A stretch of 7,780 nucleotides of DNA from Clostridia bacterium (GTDB taxonomy: Bacteria > Bacillota > Clostridia > Oscillospirales > CAG-382): positions 1 through 7,780 of the forward strand of contig JAFYOG010000216.1 of assembly GCA_017560285.1 (NCBI GenBank). Reading direction: 5' to 3'. The notes beneath the pieces are model-generated. The model made no database searches, was not told the origin of the DNA, and saw only the letters and a program-made list of their open reading frames with translations. Shown one piece after another: positions 1-5,842 of the stretch (position 1 is its first letter; each line of letters starts with the position of its first letter). Both the position numbers and the translations under genes were made by a program.

Positions 1-23
1 GCTATTGCCTATGCTCAGGAAAA

Positions 24-90
24 GCCTTCCCCCTTGGGGGAAGGTGTCAACTGTAAGTTGACGGATGAGGGGTAGGATGCGAAGCATCCG
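24..90. repeat. Three-hairpin palindromic extragenic repeat (REP/MITE-like)
   Basis: Three consecutive short hairpins lie here without any coding sequence. Hairpin 1 pairs CCTTCCCCC (25-33) with GGGGGAAGG (36-44). Hairpin 2 pairs GTCAACT (46-52) with AGTTGAC (56-62). Hairpin 3 pairs GGATGC (75-80) with GCATCC (84-89). The linker CGGATG (62-67) could alternatively pair with CATCCG (85-90). The layout, with a C/G-run hairpin, then a variable hairpin, then a GGATGAGGGG linker, resembles from memory a dispersed intergenic element common in Oscillospiraceae and related Clostridia. The hairpins are seen directly; membership of a repeat family is inference, because only one copy is in the window. 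It lies beyond the pyk terminator, so it is not needed to end that transcript. Confidence 0.7.
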
Positions 91-111
91 TTAATAAGAG
101 CTTAAAAGAAT

Positions 112-137
112 TTAAAAACCGCCCGCATAGCGGGCGG
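112..137 (-). terminator. Rho-independent terminator of pyk
   Basis: A GC-rich hairpin pairs CCGCCCGC (119-126) with GCGGGCGG (130-137) around a 3-nt loop. On the minus strand it is followed directly by a run of five T (complement of 114-118). It begins 9 nt past the pyk stop codon, the expected place for the end of that transcript. On the plus strand the following sequence is only loosely T-rich, so the main direction is minus. Confidence 0.9.
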
Positions 138-146
138 ATATTTGTT

Positions 147-1559
147 TTATATGGTTTCTATCTTTATTAAATCGGTATTGCCGGATTTGCCGTCGGTATG
201 GCCGCCGGTGATAATAATTTTATCGCCGGATTTAAGCCCCAGGGCTTCCTTTGCAACCCGCTTTGCGGTGTAGAACAGCACCTCTACCGATGGGTACATT
301 TCGCACATCACAGGCTTTACACCCCAAGAAAGTGATAAACGGCGGCAGGTTTTATCGTCAACCGCCAAGCCGATAATATCCACGGGGGAACGGAAGCGGG
401 ATATCATTCTTGCCGTCATACCCGAAAGTGTGCAGGCAACAATAGCCTTTGCGCCTATATCTATTGCCAAGCCGCAAACCGCGTGGCTGGTGGCGTCGAT
501 TATGTTTTTAATACGGAAATCGCTGTTGGCAAAACGCTTTGCATAGTGGATGTTATTTTCGGTATGCTCGGCAATGCGCGCCATGGCGGCAACCGATTCC
601 ACGGGGTATTTGCCTGCGGCGGTTTCCCCCGAAAGCATTATTGCAGAGGTTCCGTCGTAAACCGCGTTGGCAACGTCGGAAATCTCGGCACGGGTGGGGC
701 GGGGGTTGGATATCATAGATTCCAGCATTTCGGTGGCGGTAATAACACGCTTGCCCAAAAGACGGCATTTGGTAATTAACTGCTTTTGTATAGCGGGCAG
801 TTCCTCGTAGGGGATTTCTACACCCATATCGCCGCGGCCTATCATAATTCCGTCGCATTTGGTGCAAATTTCCTCGATATTATCTATACCCGACCTGTTT
901 TCTATTTTTGCAATAAGCGAAACGTCGCCCTTGCCGTGGGATTCCATAAAATCTATAACCGCTTGCAAATCGTCGGCGGTAGAAACGAAGGAGCAGGCTA
1001 TAAAATCTATACCGTGCTCTAAGCCGAACAAAATATCGTTTTTGTCCTGCCGGCTAAGATATTCGCTCTTAAGCACCTTGTTGGGGAAGGACATGCTCTT
1101 TCTATCGGATATTTTGCCGCTGTTAAGAACCTCGCAAACAACGTCGCCGCCTTTAATTTCCTTTACCTTAAAGACCAAAAGACCGTTGTTTACCAAAATG
1201 TTGTCGCCAACGTAAAGCTCGGCGGCAAGGCTTTTGTAGCTAACCGAAACGCGGTTTTTATCGCCCAAAACATCATCGGGGGTAAAGGTAAATTCCGCGC
1301 CCTGCTCTAATTCCTCGCTGCCGTTGGCAAAAACGCCAATGCGGTATTCGGGGCCCTTTGTATCCAACATAATACCAACAGGCATACCCAACCGTTCACG
1401 GACGGATTTTATCATATCTATACGCTGCTTGTGGTCGTCGTAGGTCCCGTGGGAAAAATTAAGGCGAGCTACGTTCATACCTGCAAGACACATTTTTTCT
1501 AAAATAGCCTCGTTGGTGCAGGCAGGGCCTATGGTACATACGATTTTTGTTTTTCTCAT
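147..1559 (-). CDS. pyk: Pyruvate kinase
   Basis: Catalyses the last step of glycolysis in the cytoplasm: phosphoenolpyruvate plus ADP to pyruvate plus ATP. The 470-residue protein carries the family motifs: ARLNFSHG (31-38), LDTKGPEYRIG (65-75), catalytic lysine K218 and metal ligand E220 in AKIEN, the Mg-binding MIGRGDMGVEIP loop (239-250, D244), and TATEMLESM (274-282), where most homologues have Gln instead of Glu277. Glu71 in the DTKGPE segment is the residue type associated with potassium-dependent pyruvate kinases. There is no C-terminal PEP-utilizer-like extension of the kind found in the longer Bacillus enzyme; the ordinary allosteric C domain ends at the stop. The start at 1559 is chosen over an in-frame ATG at 1637 because GGAGG (1566-1570) sits 6 nt upstream, the family N-terminus (MRKTKIVCTIGPA) begins there, and the promoter lies between the two starts. 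It is monocistronic and divergent from the rest of the window. Confidence 0.97.
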   Translation of the reverse strand: MRKTKIVCTIGPACTNEAILEKMCLAGMNVARLNFSHGTYDDHKQRIDMIKSVRERLGMPVGIMLDTKGPEYRIGVFANGSEELEQGAEFTFTPDDVLGDKNRVSVSYKSLAAELYVGDNILVNNGLLVFKVKEIKGGDVVCEVLNSGKISDRKSMSFPNKVLKSEYLSRQDKNDILFGLEHGIDFIACSFVSTADDLQAVIDFMESHGKGDVSLIAKIENRSGIDNIEEICTKCDGIMIGRGDMGVEIPYEELPAIQKQLITKCRLLGKRVITATEMLESMISNPRPTRAEISDVANAVYDGTSAIMLSGETAAGKYPVESVAAMARIAEHTENNIHYAKRFANSDFRIKNIIDATSHAVCGLAIDIGAKAIVACTLSGMTARMISRFRSPVDIIGLAVDDKTCRRLSLSWGVKPVMCEMYPSVEVLFYTAKRVAKEALGLKSGDKIIITGGHTDGKSGNTDLIKIETI

Positions 1560-1590
1560 AATAATCCTCCGTGATTTAGGTTCTATGGGG

Positions 1591-1619
1591 ATTATATACT
1601 TATAAAATTTTTTTGTCAA
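1591..1619 (-). promoter_or_regulatory. Sigma-A promoter of pyk
   Basis: On the minus strand a perfect TTGACA (complement of 1614-1619) and a perfect TATAAT (complement of 1591-1596) are separated by exactly 17 nt of A/T-rich sequence. Transcription should start near 1584, giving a leader of about 25 nt that contains the GGAGG ribosome site. Both boxes are full consensus, which suggests strong constitutive expression, as expected for a glycolytic gene. Confidence 0.92.
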
Positions 1620-1730
1620 TAGCGCCAAAAATCGCAAAAACCTTGCAAATGCTGCTTTAGTATGTTAACAAACCCTATTAAGCGCACAATATATAGGGGG
1701 TGTAACGCCCCAAAACCCAAAGGGTGGTAC

Positions 1731-1750
1731 TTGACAAGCTGTGTTATAAT
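1731..1750 (+). promoter_or_regulatory. Extended -10 promoter with an oddly close TTGACA
   Basis: TGTTATAAT (1742-1750) is a full extended -10 element (TG, one base, TATAAT). A perfect TTGACA is present at 1731-1736, but only 8 nt separate it from the TATAAT, far short of the usual 16-18 nt, so the two cannot be used together as a normal sigma-A pair. Activity would have to come from the extended -10 alone or with a factor bound nearby. The predicted start is near 1757, about 155 nt ahead of the GTG at 1913. Confidence 0.5.
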
Positions 1751-1793
1751 AGTAAGTGGCAGATAATGCGGTTTTGGATTTTTTTGCTGTTTT

Positions 1794-1815
1794 CGGTAAA
1801 GAAACGGTAAAGAAA
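1794..1815 (+). repeat. Perfect 11-bp tandem direct repeat (CGGTAAAGAAA x2)
   Basis: CGGTAAAGAAA at 1794-1804 is repeated without a gap at 1805-1815. The 11-bp period is about one helical turn, so two protein subunits could bind on the same DNA face. It lies in the leader downstream of the 1742-1750 promoter and upstream of the 1869 TATAAT. A regulator-binding role is inference; a chance short duplication is possible. Confidence 0.5.
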
Positions 1816-1824
1816 ATTAACTTT

Positions 1825-1840
1825 ATTTTATCGACAAAAT
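1825..1840 (-). promoter_or_regulatory. Near-palindrome containing a Spo0A-box-like sequence
   Basis: This 16-bp segment is a palindrome centred on TCGA with one mismatched pair. Read on the minus strand, 1838-1830 gives TTTGTCGAT, which matches 8 of 9 positions of the Bacillus 0A box (TTTGTCGAA). It lies 73 nt before the GTG start of the secreted-protein operon. Given the sporulation genes nearby, control by Spo0A is plausible but inferred from one imperfect site. Confidence 0.3.
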
Positions 1841-1912
1841 ACCCGTAATTTTGCCTGTGGGGGAAGGATATAATATATAACAGCCCCCAAAAATTATTAA
1901 GGAGATTTATAC

Positions 1913-2398
1913 GTGCGAAAGATTTTAATCACTATAGTTGCAATGCTTCTTTCGGTGCTGTTTGTGCTTGGCTCGGTTGTTGTAATTAACGCCGAAAGCA
2001 CCAAAGCCGCTATTCCCGACGATGCTATTGTTACCTACGGCGCATTAAAGGAATATCTGGAACAGTTCAAGCAGGAAATATTGCAATCCATACAGCCCAA
2101 CCAAGGGGGAACCCAAAGCGGGCAGTATAGCGAAATTTCGGTAAAGCAGGGCAGCTTTATCTATATTCACGAAAATACCGAGCTTATTTATCGCGGCGGC
2201 GGTGCGGCGGTTATAACCCCCACCGATACCGCGGGCTGGGGAATTAAAGATATGTCGATGGGGACGGAGCTTTTCTCCGGCGCACCATTGGAATACGGGC
2301 ATATTTATTATTCCGACAGCGCCAACGGCAAAAAAGCAATACTTATTACGGGCGCAACCGCCTATTTTACGGTGAAGGGCGATTATGAAATTGCTTAA
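1913..2398 (+). CDS. Small secreted protein of unknown function, paired with a SpoIID-family enzyme
   Basis: 161 residues with a GTG start; AAGGAG (1899-1904) lies 8 nt upstream. Residues 1-28 form a signal peptide: MRK, a hydrophobic core (about 4-24), then a probable cut after INA (25-27). A short helical, charged stretch (about 41-60, GALKEYLEQFKQEIL) could form a coiled coil, followed by a Gln/Gly-rich spacer (61-72). The C-terminal part (about 75-161) is beta-rich and contains ELIYRGGGAAVI (90-101), GWGIKDMSMGTEL (108-120) and a closing YFTVKGDYEI. It resembles, from memory, a small domain of uncharacterised secreted Firmicutes proteins with an ELILRSGKA-type motif; I cannot name a family and no catalytic residues are evident. 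The gene overlaps the next by 14 nt, so the two are probably co-translated and the products may act together in the wall. No function is assigned. Confidence 0.88.
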   Translation: MRKILITIVAMLLSVLFVLGSVVVINAESTKAAIPDDAIVTYGALKEYLEQFKQEILQSIQPNQGGTQSGQYSEISVKQGSFIYIHENTELIYRGGGAAVITPTDTAGWGIKDMSMGTELFSGAPLEYGHIYYSDSANGKKAILITGATAYFTVKGDYEIA

Positions 2399-3986
2399 AA
2401 ACCGTATAGTAAGCCTTGCCCTTGCATTCGTATTCTGCATCGGCGCAAGCTTGCTCCCCGCAAACAAAACCGTTTTGGCGGCGGGTAACGCCAACGATTA
2501 TATCGTCAGGGTGGGTATGTATGCCGATACCACCACCGATTCCAGATTGTTTTCGGCGTTAACACAGTCCTCTAAGGGCTTCGAAATAGGCTATTCCTCC
2601 GGCGATAGGTTTATACCCTTGCTTCCTTTAAGCTATAAGGATATTATAATTCTTCCCAACGTAAACGCCAATATTGACGAAAACGGCACCCTTACCGCCG
2701 GCGAGGGCAATATCGGCGCATACAGCACTATCCTTGGCAATTATTCCTCTTACAGCAAGGCAATGACAAAGGCAAAATCCCTTGGCGGCTTTGTTGCCGT
2801 GGTGGACGGTGGATTTCAGGTTCGCATTAACCCCCGTAACGATGCGGGCAAGCACCCCAACGGCGCAACCGCAATGCCCACCGAAAACGGAATAACCGTT
2901 ACCGATACAAAGGGCAACGTTATTTTGGTTTGGGCGGACGAAAAGCGCAATTTTGCACTTCAGGGCAAGCAGGGCGCAAGCGTAAGCTTCCCTATGCTTC
3001 ACCGCAGCGGCGCTGTTAACACCTATGATTATATGGGATTTTTCGAATATTCGGTTCAGGACGGGAAGCTGTTTATGGTAAACTGTCTTGGGCTTGAGGA
3101 TTATACAAAATGCGTTATGGCAAACGAAATAGGCACCAACGTTTCTAAGGAAACAAGAAAGGCCTTTTCGGTTCTTGCACGTACCGTGCCCTTGGGCAAG
3201 AAGCATAAAAAAAGCGGCTTTGACGTTTGCAGCCATTCCGCCTGCTGTCAGGTTTACAAGGGCTTGCACCAAATGAGCGACGAAAACAACGCTATCGTAG
3301 ATTCCACAAAGGGTCAGTACTGCGCCTATGACGGCAGTGCAATTTCGGTTCTGTACCACAACTCCAACGGCGGAGCAAGCTGTTCCTCGGTGGCGGCATG
3401 GGGCGGAGAAGAGGTTCCCTACCTTACCACCGTATTTTTGGATGAGGAAGGGGAAAGCGACCTTTGGGAACGCAGCTTCACCAAAGAGGAGTTCCATAAA
3501 TATTTAACGGTGCGTGATACCTTTAAGCCGCTAACCGGCGATGCGTTATCTATGCAGATTGTAGAAAAGGACCCATACGGGTCGGATTATATAACCGTTC
3601 TTTCGGTTTCGGATAACTACGGCAACGTGGTAGAGCTTCGCACCAGCGAGGATATTAGGTATTATTGCGGCTTTAAGAGCGCAAACTTTAACCTAAGCTA
3701 CACCGCAGATATAACCGTTCTTACCGCCGACGGTATGGAAACAAAAACCGTAAGCGGCGTTATGACGGCAGAAGGCTATAAAGAATTTAACGGCTTTAAC
3801 GACGAATATATTACCGCCGACGGCAAGGTAATTGCCCCCGATAAGGTTACCGTAAAGGGCAAGGGCGTTGGCCACGGCGTGGGCTTTTCGGCTATCGGCA
3901 GCGAACAGCTTGCCAAGGACGGATATAACTATAAATATATAATCGGCTTCTTCTTTAACGGCACAAAACTTTTAAACATTAAGTAA
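2385..3986 (+). CDS. Secreted SpoIID/LytB-family lytic transglycosylase with an N-terminal SPOR-like region
   Basis: 533 residues; probably cleaves peptidoglycan glycan strands outside the membrane. Signal peptide at 1-33 (cut near VLA-AG). Residues about 36-152 include VRVGMYAD and GNYSSYSKAMTKAKSLGGF followed by FQVRI, which looks like a SPOR-type peptidoglycan-binding domain (inference). The SpoIID domain follows: LEDYTKCVMANEIG (237-250) with E248 at the position of the catalytic glutamate; DVCSHSACCQVY (280-291) with the Cys pair of the zinc site; YHNSNGGASCSS (324-335) for the usual SSSGG segment; PYLTTV; and the terminal signature GVGHGVGFS (494-502), where the common GMSQ is GFSA. The start at 2385 has GAAGGG (2374-2379) 5 nt upstream and overlaps the preceding gene by 14 nt, suggesting translational coupling. 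It is much longer than the SpoIID at 4910 and has a cleavable signal rather than an anchor, so I give it no spoIID symbol. Confidence 0.92.
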   Translation: MKLLKNRIVSLALAFVFCIGASLLPANKTVLAAGNANDYIVRVGMYADTTTDSRLFSALTQSSKGFEIGYSSGDRFIPLLPLSYKDIIILPNVNANIDENGTLTAGEGNIGAYSTILGNYSSYSKAMTKAKSLGGFVAVVDGGFQVRINPRNDAGKHPNGATAMPTENGITVTDTKGNVILVWADEKRNFALQGKQGASVSFPMLHRSGAVNTYDYMGFFEYSVQDGKLFMVNCLGLEDYTKCVMANEIGTNVSKETRKAFSVLARTVPLGKKHKKSGFDVCSHSACCQVYKGLHQMSDENNAIVDSTKGQYCAYDGSAISVLYHNSNGGASCSSVAAWGGEEVPYLTTVFLDEEGESDLWERSFTKEEFHKYLTVRDTFKPLTGDALSMQIVEKDPYGSDYITVLSVSDNYGNVVELRTSEDIRYYCGFKSANFNLSYTADITVLTADGMETKTVSGVMTAEGYKEFNGFNDEYITADGKVIAPDKVTVKGKGVGHGVGFSAIGSEQLAKDGYNYKYIIGFFFNGTKLLNIK

Positions 3987-4003
3987 AAAAGCTTTAATTG
4001 CTC

Positions 4004-4032
4004 TTTACAAACCCCTTTTGTTACATTATAAT
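4004..4032 (+). promoter_or_regulatory. Sigma-A promoter of the membrane-protein gene
   Basis: TTTACA (4004-4009) and TATAAT (4027-4032) are separated by exactly 17 nt, one mismatch from full consensus. Transcription should start near 4039, leaving a leader of about 33 nt. An inverted repeat TAACG-TTAAG-CGTTA (4033-4047) covers the start site and could be an operator or a small RNA hairpin. The promoter makes the 4072 gene independent of the SpoIID-family gene that ends 18 nt before the -35 box. Confidence 0.85.
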
Positions 4033-4071
4033 TAACGTTAAGCGTTACAGTAATAAAAGGGGTGTTTTTTT
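4011..4071 (+). terminator. Terminator-like hairpin that overlaps a promoter and includes the next gene's ribosome site
   Basis: ACCCCTTTT (4011-4019) pairs perfectly with AAAAGGGGT (4055-4063), and GTTTTTTT (4064-4071) follows directly, giving a 9-bp stem plus seven T as in an intrinsic terminator. The loop is long (35 nt) but contains its own small inverted repeat (4033-4047). The right arm AAAAGGGG is also the only ribosome site for the ATG at 4072 (9-nt spacing). The left arm lies between the -35 and -10 boxes, so only RNA reading through from the upstream gene can form this hairpin. Likely role: end the upstream transcript and block translation of any read-through. Pairing is seen; function is inferred. 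Confidence 0.6.
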
Positions 4072-4860
4072 ATGCAGAACAAGCACGTAGAAAAGCTTTT
4101 GATAATTTCTGTTATAATGGCCTTGTTCCGAACCACCGTTATTATATTTAATATGGAAACCGACCTTAACGACAGCTATTATTTGCGTAATAACTATCAA
4201 ACCGTAACCTTTGCCGTTGGGGCGGTTATATGCATTGCCTTGCTAACTGTTTTGGCAATATACAGCGGTAAGGGCAAAAGGGTTGTGCTAAAAAACGAAA
4301 GCAACCTTATGTTTGTTTCAAGCTGTATGCTTTCCTTTATGATTGTGGGCGTGGCGGTAATTTACGGGGTATCTTATTTTACAAGTGCGCTGGAAAAGCA
4401 AAGCGGTTTAGATATTTTGTGCGTTGTTTTTGCGGTAATATCTGCTTTTGCAATAATTCTAAGCCGTTTGCGTAGCTTTAGCGCCGAAATTAATTCTGTT
4501 CTTGCGCTTGCCCCCTTGCTTTGGACGGTGTTACGGCTTATTAACGATTTTATGAAGAGCAACACAAGCCCCCTTTCTGCTTCGGGCGCATACCATATTT
4601 TAAGCCTGGTATTTTTGGTTTTGTATTTTATGTGCCGCGGCAAGGCGTTTTTATCAAAGGGCAGCGGCGCGCTTTATTTGCTGTTTGGCTATTGCGCGGT
4701 ATTTTTCCTTTCGGTATACGCGCTCCCCAATTTGGTAATGCATTGCCTGGGCTTTTTCGTGTTCGATTACGAGGCTTCGCTTTCTGCGGTTGATATTGTT
4801 ATCGCCGCTTACGTGGTATCGGGCATTGCATCCTCTAACCTTATTAAAGCCGAGGAATAA
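4072..4860 (+). CDS. Polytopic membrane protein of unknown function
   Basis: 262 residues, very hydrophobic, with about seven or eight membrane helices near residues 9-27, 44-64, 79-103, 113-131, 140-158, 173-188, 199-217 and 236-253. Loops are short and there is no sizeable soluble domain. Positive residues (GKGKR at 66-70, SRLRS at 131-135, RGKAF at 189-193) suggest that those loops face the cytoplasm. I see no transporter, protease or enzyme motif and do not recognise the family. The ATG at 4072 is supported by AAAAGGGG 9 nt upstream and by a good promoter. It ends 49 nt before spoIID with no terminator between, so spoIID may be partly transcribed from this gene's promoter. A role in sporulation or envelope remodelling is suggested only by its neighbours. 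Confidence 0.88.
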   Translation: MQNKHVEKLLIISVIMALFRTTVIIFNMETDLNDSYYLRNNYQTVTFAVGAVICIALLTVLAIYSGKGKRVVLKNESNLMFVSSCMLSFMIVGVAVIYGVSYFTSALEKQSGLDILCVVFAVISAFAIILSRLRSFSAEINSVLALAPLLWTVLRLINDFMKSNTSPLSASGAYHILSLVFLVLYFMCRGKAFLSKGSGALYLLFGYCAVFFLSVYALPNLVMHCLGFFVFDYEASLSAVDIVIAAYVVSGIASSNLIKAEE

Positions 4861-4883
4861 TCTTTTTTAAAACCGAATATAAA
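4857..4883 (+). promoter_or_regulatory. Weak candidate sigma-E promoter of spoIID
   Basis: spoIID is a classic mother-cell (sigma-E) gene, so the 49-nt gap before it was searched for ATA-N16-18-CATACANT. The best fit is ATA (4857-4859), 16 nt, then AATATAAA (4876-4883), which keeps the ATA core but lacks the leading C and the final T. Transcription would start about 20 nt before the ATG. The match is poor; transcription from the promoter at 4004-4032 is an equally good explanation. Confidence 0.2.
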
Positions 4884-4909
4884 TAAAGCAAACAGGAGGT
4901 TTTTGACCT

Positions 4910-5782
4910 ATGAAAAGCTGGTTGCTTTATTTTTTTGCCATAGTTATCGCCTTGTTTTCGGTGGCGTTCTCGGCAAATTATATCTATGCCGATTATAAAA
5001 TCCCCACCCTAAGTATTTTAGAAAAGGACAAGCTAACCGAAATTTCGGTAGAGGAATATGCCCTAAGGGTTCTTTTGGCAGAAAGCCAAGCCTGCACCGA
5101 TATGGAATGTAAAAAAGCCTTGGCGGTTTCGGCGCGGTCGGCAGGGCTTTATTTGGCGGTGTTCGGGCAGAACCACAAATCTTTTGATGCCTGCACCAAG
5201 GGGGATTGCTGTATTTTGTTGGGAAGCAGTGAAGAGGTAACCCAAGAAACCTTGGCGGAATGCAAGCAAGCCGTAGAGGAAACAAAAGGTATGGCGCTGT
5301 TTTATAACGGGTTGCCCGCAATGGCGCTGTTTTGCTTATGCGGCGGCGATTTTAGCGGAAATTGCCCCCAATATACCTATTTAACGGCGGTAGAAAACAA
5401 ATATGCTTGCGAAATACATACAAAAACCCAAATCCACCCCTATTCCGCTTTAACCCCCTTGCTGTTAAAGGAAATAGATTACGGCAGGGCAGATGAAAAT
5501 TCGTTGTTGGTTTACGGCGGCGATAAAAAATGCGAATTCGGCATTATAGCGGGCAAAAAGCTTTCGGCGGCGCAAATTCAATCTGCCCTCTCTTTAAATT
5601 CTCCCCAATTCGGTTTAAAATTTACTGCGGAAGGTATACAATCCACTTCTGCAGGCGTTGGGCACGGGTACGGAATGTCTATATGCCACGGCAACAAAAT
5701 GGCGGCAGAGGGCTGGAGCTATCAGCGTATATTAGAGCATTTTTACCCTAATTTAGTTCTTAAAAATTTATGTTATAATTGA
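4910..5782 (+). CDS. spoIID: Stage II sporulation protein D, membrane-anchored lytic transglycosylase
   Basis: 290 residues; the SpoIID enzyme of the SpoIID-SpoIIM-SpoIIP machinery that cuts glycan strands so the mother-cell membrane can engulf the forespore. An uncleaved N-terminal anchor (about 4-24) is followed by VEEYALRVLLAESQ (47-60) with E58 at the catalytic glutamate position. H89 and DACTKGDCC (93-101) match the zinc-site region, with the same C-x5-C spacing as the paralogue upstream. Next come AVEETKGMALFYNGLPA (121-137) and the divergent FCLCGGDFSGN (141-151) in place of the usual SSSGG segment. The C-terminal signature GVGHGYGMS (249-257) is followed by GWSYQRILEHFYPN. AGGAGGT (4894-4900) is 9 nt before the ATG. 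The identification is strengthened by spoIIQ directly downstream. Odd points: 13 cysteines in an extracytoplasmic protein and a diverged SSSGG segment. Confidence 0.9.
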   Translation: MKSWLLYFFAIVIALFSVAFSANYIYADYKIPTLSILEKDKLTEISVEEYALRVLLAESQACTDMECKKALAVSARSAGLYLAVFGQNHKSFDACTKGDCCILLGSSEEVTQETLAECKQAVEETKGMALFYNGLPAMALFCLCGGDFSGNCPQYTYLTAVENKYACEIHTKTQIHPYSALTPLLLKEIDYGRADENSLLVYGGDKKCEFGIIAGKKLSAAQIQSALSLNSPQFGLKFTAEGIQSTSAGVGHGYGMSICHGNKMAAEGWSYQRILEHFYPNLVLKNLCYN

Positions 5783-5810
5783 ATAATTACCCCCAAAAAT
5801 GCCCATAATA
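5780..5810 (+). promoter_or_regulatory. Forespore (sigma-F/sigma-G class) promoter of spoIIQ
   Basis: TGAATA (5780-5785), 18 nt, then CATAATA (5804-5810) matches the Bacillus sigma-G consensus GMATR-N18-CATNMTA at every defined position, including the spacer. Sigma-F and sigma-G specificities overlap; spoIIQ is a forespore gene in known spore formers, so this fits. The -35 overlaps the spoIID stop codon. Predicted start is about 5817, giving a leader of about 26 nt. A competing extended -10, TGTTATAAT (5771-5779), is inside the last spoIID codons but lacks a good -35. Confidence 0.7.
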
Positions 5811-5838
5811 GCAACAACAAAGAAAATTTTGGGGGTAA
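5787..5838 (+). promoter_or_regulatory. Perfect 12-bp inverted repeat sequestering the spoIIQ ribosome site
   Basis: TTACCCCCAAAA (5787-5798) is the exact reverse complement of TTTTGGGGGTAA (5827-5838), with a 28-nt loop. The right arm contains GGGGGT (5831-5836), the only ribosome site for the ATG at 5843 (7 nt after the five G). There is no T run after it, so it is not a normal terminator. The left arm lies between the -35 and -10 of the forespore promoter and is therefore absent from RNA made there, but present in read-through from spoIID. Likely effect: hide the spoIIQ ribosome site in read-through RNA. An operator for a dimeric protein is the alternative. Confidence 0.65.
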
Positions 5839-5842
5839 ACCT

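Larger units (their letters stand above)
1620..1912. other. Divergent intergenic region between pyk and the secreted-protein operon
   Basis: No convincing gene is seen on either strand in this stretch. It holds an extended -10 promoter, an 11-bp tandem repeat and a Spo0A-box-like near-palindrome, each listed separately. A second TATAAT is at 1869-1874, 38 nt before the GTG start, but has no good -35 box at 16-18 nt (the nearest is TTGCCT at 1851-1856, 12 nt away). A small stem GGGG/CCCC (1697-1700 with 1708-1711) has no T run after it. The leader from the first promoter would be about 155 nt long; I recognise no riboswitch or T-box in it. Confidence 0.6.

Noticed and set aside
1612..1620. TTTGTCAAT as a second Spo0A box over the pyk promoter
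   Set aside because: It is just the complement of the consensus TTGACA followed by an A run; any such -35 box resembles a 0A box.
1560..1637. Longer pyk reading frame starting at 1637
   Set aside because: The extra 26 codons span the consensus promoter and the ribosome site; the family N-terminus and GGAGG both support the start at 1559.
1697..1711. GGGG/CCCC hairpin in the divergent region
   Set aside because: Short, with a T-G pair in the stem and no T run on either strand, so not a credible terminator.
1884..1894. CCCCCAAAAAT shared with 5790-5800, both about 10 nt after a TATAAT
   Set aside because: Low-complexity 11-mer; the spoIIQ copy is better explained as the left arm of the inverted repeat and the first copy has no matching arm.
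2628..3497. 289-codon open frame on the minus strand
   Set aside because: It is fully inside the SpoIID-family gene in an opposing frame, has no family motif, and the plus-strand protein has clear catalytic motifs.
4897..4909. AGGT/ACCT hairpin overlapping the spoIID ribosome site
   Set aside because: Only 4 bp, too weak to hide a full AGGAGGT site.
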